Positions 29,475-31,065 of a DNA stretch of 31,065 bases are shown in pieces (positions within the stretch are counted from its first letter, which is position 1; every line of letters starts with the position of its first letter). Under the pieces are notes generated by a model. That model made no database searches. It saw only the letters and a list, made by a program, of their open reading frames with translations, and was not told where the DNA came from. Origin of the DNA: a virus; IMG/VR virus record IMGVR_UViG_3300008262_004700, positions 1 to 31,065 of that record; one strand, given 5' to 3'. The translations under genes were made by a program, and so were the position numbers.

Positions 29475-29852
29475 GGGAAAATTTTTTTCTTTTCGTGCTC
29501 ATAACACAGAGAACACCGCATGTTGTATCACGACCTTGGACTATGGCGTTATACTCGTTTCACTCACTGAAAGAACTAACAGCCACCTACTAATCATATT
29601 TATTGCCGATGGGTATTTGGCTAGCGTATTTAGAGTCGGATTGGCTACCTACTCTCCAGTTCGAATTTAGAACGTCATATCGTGAAGTAGCCAGTATCGA
29701 ATGAGTAGTCACTCTACTGTTCACTCTATCCTTCCGGACACTTTGGACTTTAGGAGTAGCTAACTGATCTCTTCATATAGTATCAATTAGATCTTATCCG
29801 CACTCCCAATACACAGACCTAATGAATAACTCCACGGGCGCTTGTCAACAGC

Positions 29853-29975
29853 CCAATGTATTCGCCAGCCCTATTTATGTGCCAGCCCTATTTATACTCC
29901 CCCGGGGTATTCGCCAGCCTAATTACGTTAGGGCCAATGTATTCGCCAGCGCTATTTATTTTCCAGGCTAATTAT
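29853..29975 (+). repeat. Imperfect direct-repeat array (GTATTCGCCAGC core)
   Basis: Two near-identical 26-bp units begin at 29853 and 29934, exactly 81 bp apart. Both contain CCAATGTATTCGCCAGC followed by CTATTTAT with one base difference between. Partial copies lie at 29881-29895 and 29907-29925, and a diverged copy near 29963. Iteron-like spacing and AT-rich context suggest protein binding. Confidence 0.7.
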
Positions 29976-30034
29976 GTATGTGCCAAAAACAATTAGTTTC
30001 CGGGCGGTGATGCCACTTCGACGTAGATGGGGCT

Positions 30035-30075
30035 AGGAGCCACGGAGAGCGACGTTTTTTACCCGGGTGGCTCCT
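30035..30075. other. Inverted repeat AGGAGCCAC / GTGGCTCCT
   Basis: A perfect 9-bp inverted repeat (30035-30043 with 30067-30075) encloses about 23 bases that include a T6 run. The neighbouring CACTTCGA copies suggest a regulatory site rather than a simple terminator. Confidence 0.5.
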
Positions 30076-30170
30076 GGTGCCACTTCGAGTCTTTTCGCAG
30101 CTCCTGGCTCGGTTCCGGGCCGCACTTCGAATGTTAAGGAATTGTTAAGGAATCTTAATCTCCGGGGGGA

Positions 30171-30197
30171 TTGACGCCCTGGCCCTGGTGCTATACT
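30171..30197 (+). promoter_or_regulatory. Candidate promoter TTGACG-N15-TATACT with extended -10
   Basis: TTGACG at 30171-30176 and TATACT at 30192-30197; the spacer is short at 15 nt, but TGC directly precedes TATACT, giving an extended -10. Transcription would enter the structured stretch at 30204 onwards. Confidence 0.55.
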
Positions 30198-30203
30198 CTC
30201 TCC

Positions 30204-30395
30204 TCACGGAGTAGCTGAACAGGCACGTGCCACTCCGTCGGCGATACATGGATCGTATAGCGGCCGTAACGGCGAGAGATCATGAGAGCGATGGCGACTA
30301 GGGCCCGATCTGTAAACGGGGAAGTCGTAGACAAGGCAGTACACCTTGTCGGTGGATCAACCCCCGGGTGGCGACGGCTGCCTGGGGGAACCCAC
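30204..30395 (+). ncRNA. Candidate structured non-coding RNA or leader
   Basis: Downstream of a promoter and upstream of a second one, this ~190-nt stretch has no credible ORF but several perfect stems: ACGGAGT (30206-30212) with ACTCCGT (30232-30238), GCCG-TAA-CGGC near 30263, and GACAAGG (30330-30336) with CCTTGTC (30344-30350) around a 7-nt loop. A C-rich to G-rich pairing (CCCCCGGG...CTGGGGG) follows near 30361-30388. No known RNA family is recognised. Confidence 0.4.
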
Positions 30396-30424
30396 TTGAC
30401 GGCCCACTCACCAGGTCTTACAAT
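30396..30424 (+). promoter_or_regulatory. Strong candidate promoter TTGACG-N17-TACAAT
   Basis: TTGACG at 30396-30401, 17-nt spacer, TACAAT at 30419-30424: the closest match to a vegetative promoter in the window. It should drive the plus-strand gene run from 30463, with a leader of about 30 nt containing AGAGAGG. Confidence 0.65.
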
Positions 30425-30462
30425 GGTGGGGTCACCAGATGGTGGCGGAAAGAGAGGACAAG

Positions 30463-30711
30463 ATGGCAAACCTACTTGAGGTCCCTATCGGCGACCCCCA
30501 AGAGTCATACACCTGCTCGCAGTGCGAGGACGGTGACGGCGAATGGTACGCAGACAACAATGGCTCAGGGGAGCTTCTCTGGTACTGCGGATCGTGTGAT
30601 GACCGACGCGCCGAGAAGTACGGCTGCGCGCGAATCATTAAAGAGGGATGCGGTTGCTTCCCCGGGCCAGAGGACTGCGCGTGCGGTTGCGTCGGAACGG
30701 GTAGGCTCTAA
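30463..30711 (+). CDS. Cysteine-rich zinc-ribbon protein
   Basis: An 82-aa protein from the ATG at 30463 (MANLLEVPIGDPQESYTCSQ), preferred over an ATG 24 bp upstream because GAGG lies five bases before it. CSQC, CGSC and a C-terminal CGCFPGPEDCACGC cluster indicate two metal sites. The next gene overlaps as TAATG. Function unknown. Confidence 0.65.
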   Translation: MANLLEVPIGDPQESYTCSQCEDGDGEWYADNNGSGELLWYCGSCDDRRAEKYGCARIIKEGCGCFPGPEDCACGCVGTGRL

Positions 30712-30881
30712 TGGCCAACCCTGAAGACAGCGATTACGTTTCGTGCCAGAATTGTGGCGACGAGTGGAGCGAAACCCTGGATACCAGCGGTCAGTGGCTC
30801 TGCGAGTCATGCTTCAACGTGTGGAAGTGCGGGTGCGAAACCTGCCTCAAGGAGGGCAAGCATGAGCTACTGGTACCTTAA
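30711..30881 (+). CDS. Zinc-ribbon mini-protein
   Basis: A 56-aa protein: CQNCGDEWSE, CESC and CGCETC, a compact double zinc ribbon similar in style to its upstream neighbour. Start overlaps that gene's stop (TAATG), and its own 3' end overlaps the next gene's start by 20 bp. Confidence 0.65.
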   Translation: MANPEDSDYVSCQNCGDEWSETLDTSGQWLCESCFNVWKCGCETCLKEGKHELLVP

Positions 30882-31065
30882 GCGACACCGCGGTCACGTC
30901 GTTACCCTAGGGATGTATGGGCCGATGTTCGGCAACAGCGTCATGGCGGCGGCGAAGTCCCGTGAGGAAATCCTCAACCTGGCAGTTGAATGCGAGGACT
31001 GCTCCGAAACGCTCATTGATTTTGATATCAAGGGCGACATGACGCTGGAGAAGGCTGAAGCCGAA
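30862..31065 (+). CDS. Hypothetical protein, partial (3' end off window)
   Basis: Starts MSYWYLKRHRGHVVTLGMYG behind GGAGGGCAAGC and stays open for 68 codons to the right edge. It includes ECEDCSETLIDFDI. Too little is visible to name a family. Confidence 0.6.
   Translation, partial: MSYWYLKRHRGHVVTLGMYGPMFGNSVMAAAKSREEILNLAVECEDCSETLIDFDIKGDMTLEKAEAE

Larger units (their letters stand above)
29475..30170. other. AT-richer non-coding stretch
   Basis: No gene is convincing on either strand for about 700 bp. The first ~400 bp are noticeably AT-richer than the coding regions. It contains the 29853-29975 direct repeats, an AGGAGCCAC/GTGGCTCCT stem at 30035-30075, three (G)CACTTCGA copies near 30011, 30079 and 30122, and tandem TGTTAAGGAAT at 30132-30153. 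Such a stretch is a plausible origin or regulatory hub. Confidence 0.6.

Noticed and set aside
29446-29670. A 74-aa plus-strand ORF in the AT-rich stretch
   Set aside because: It overlaps the 29289 gene end, lacks a ribosome site and shows no protein-like pattern.
29853-29975. CRISPR array
   Set aside because: Repeats are imperfect, partly truncated and irregularly spaced, and there are no cas genes.
30282-30479. A 65-aa ORF across the structured stretch
   Set aside because: No ribosome site, random-looking composition, and it overlaps strong stems and the second promoter.

Overview
The window reads as part of a tailed double-stranded DNA phage genome (siphovirus type, or a prophage/metagenomic contig of one). 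A tail module, both terminase subunits and a dense set of small overlapping accessory genes are visible; portal, capsid and replication genes must lie outside. GC looks like roughly the low fifties per cent by eye. Several transcription units start with a TAnnnT hexamer 6-7 nt before the ATG and no Shine-Dalgarno, while internal genes have good GGAGG-type sites. That leaderless style fits an actinobacterial (or Deinococcus-like) host. The host is an inference; nothing here names it.

Layout. 1-8587 (minus) is the tail operon, read right to left: tail terminator, two paralogous tail-tube proteins, tail assembly chaperones with a clear -1 slippery frameshift, a 1448-aa tape measure with a 27-glycine tract, and a long minor tail/baseplate protein with CBM-like repeats that runs off the left edge. 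8665-11459 (plus) holds a small orphan, then terminase small and large subunits, with a minus-strand ParB-like gene between. 11454-13403 (minus) carries a zinc-ribbon protein, a MerR/excisionase-type HTH protein, a DUF932 protein and two small genes.

13254-20298 (minus) is the most unusual part: a tightly overlapped operon, in transcription order ParB-like protein, cupin, GS-like amidoligase, GNAT-HAD fusion, aldehyde dehydrogenase, PP-loop/PAPS-reductase-like enzyme, IbrA-like (DUF3440) PP-loop enzyme, IbrB-like ParB protein and a small membrane protein. Taken together these look like a biosynthetic pathway (oxidise an aldehyde, activate and amidate the acid, acylate, dephosphorylate, plus adenylation or sulfur chemistry), perhaps making a modified nucleobase or a small conjugate. 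A MazG-like pyrophosphohydrolase and a DUF1599/Nmad1-like protein just to the right suit a nucleotide-modification reading. The product is not known from sequence.

20339-29041 is a mixed accessory region, mostly minus: HNH endonuclease (plus), a CHC2-like zinc protein, MazG, an RlpA-like double-psi barrel protein, a tRNA-Ile(UAU) that overlaps a CDS, two glycosyltransferases (one with a disrupted 3' end), small membrane proteins and many CxxC mini-proteins. 29475-30462 is about 1 kb without a convincing gene; it holds direct repeats, hairpins, two near-consensus promoters and a possible structured RNA. 30463-31065 starts a plus-strand run of small zinc-ribbon genes cut by the right edge.
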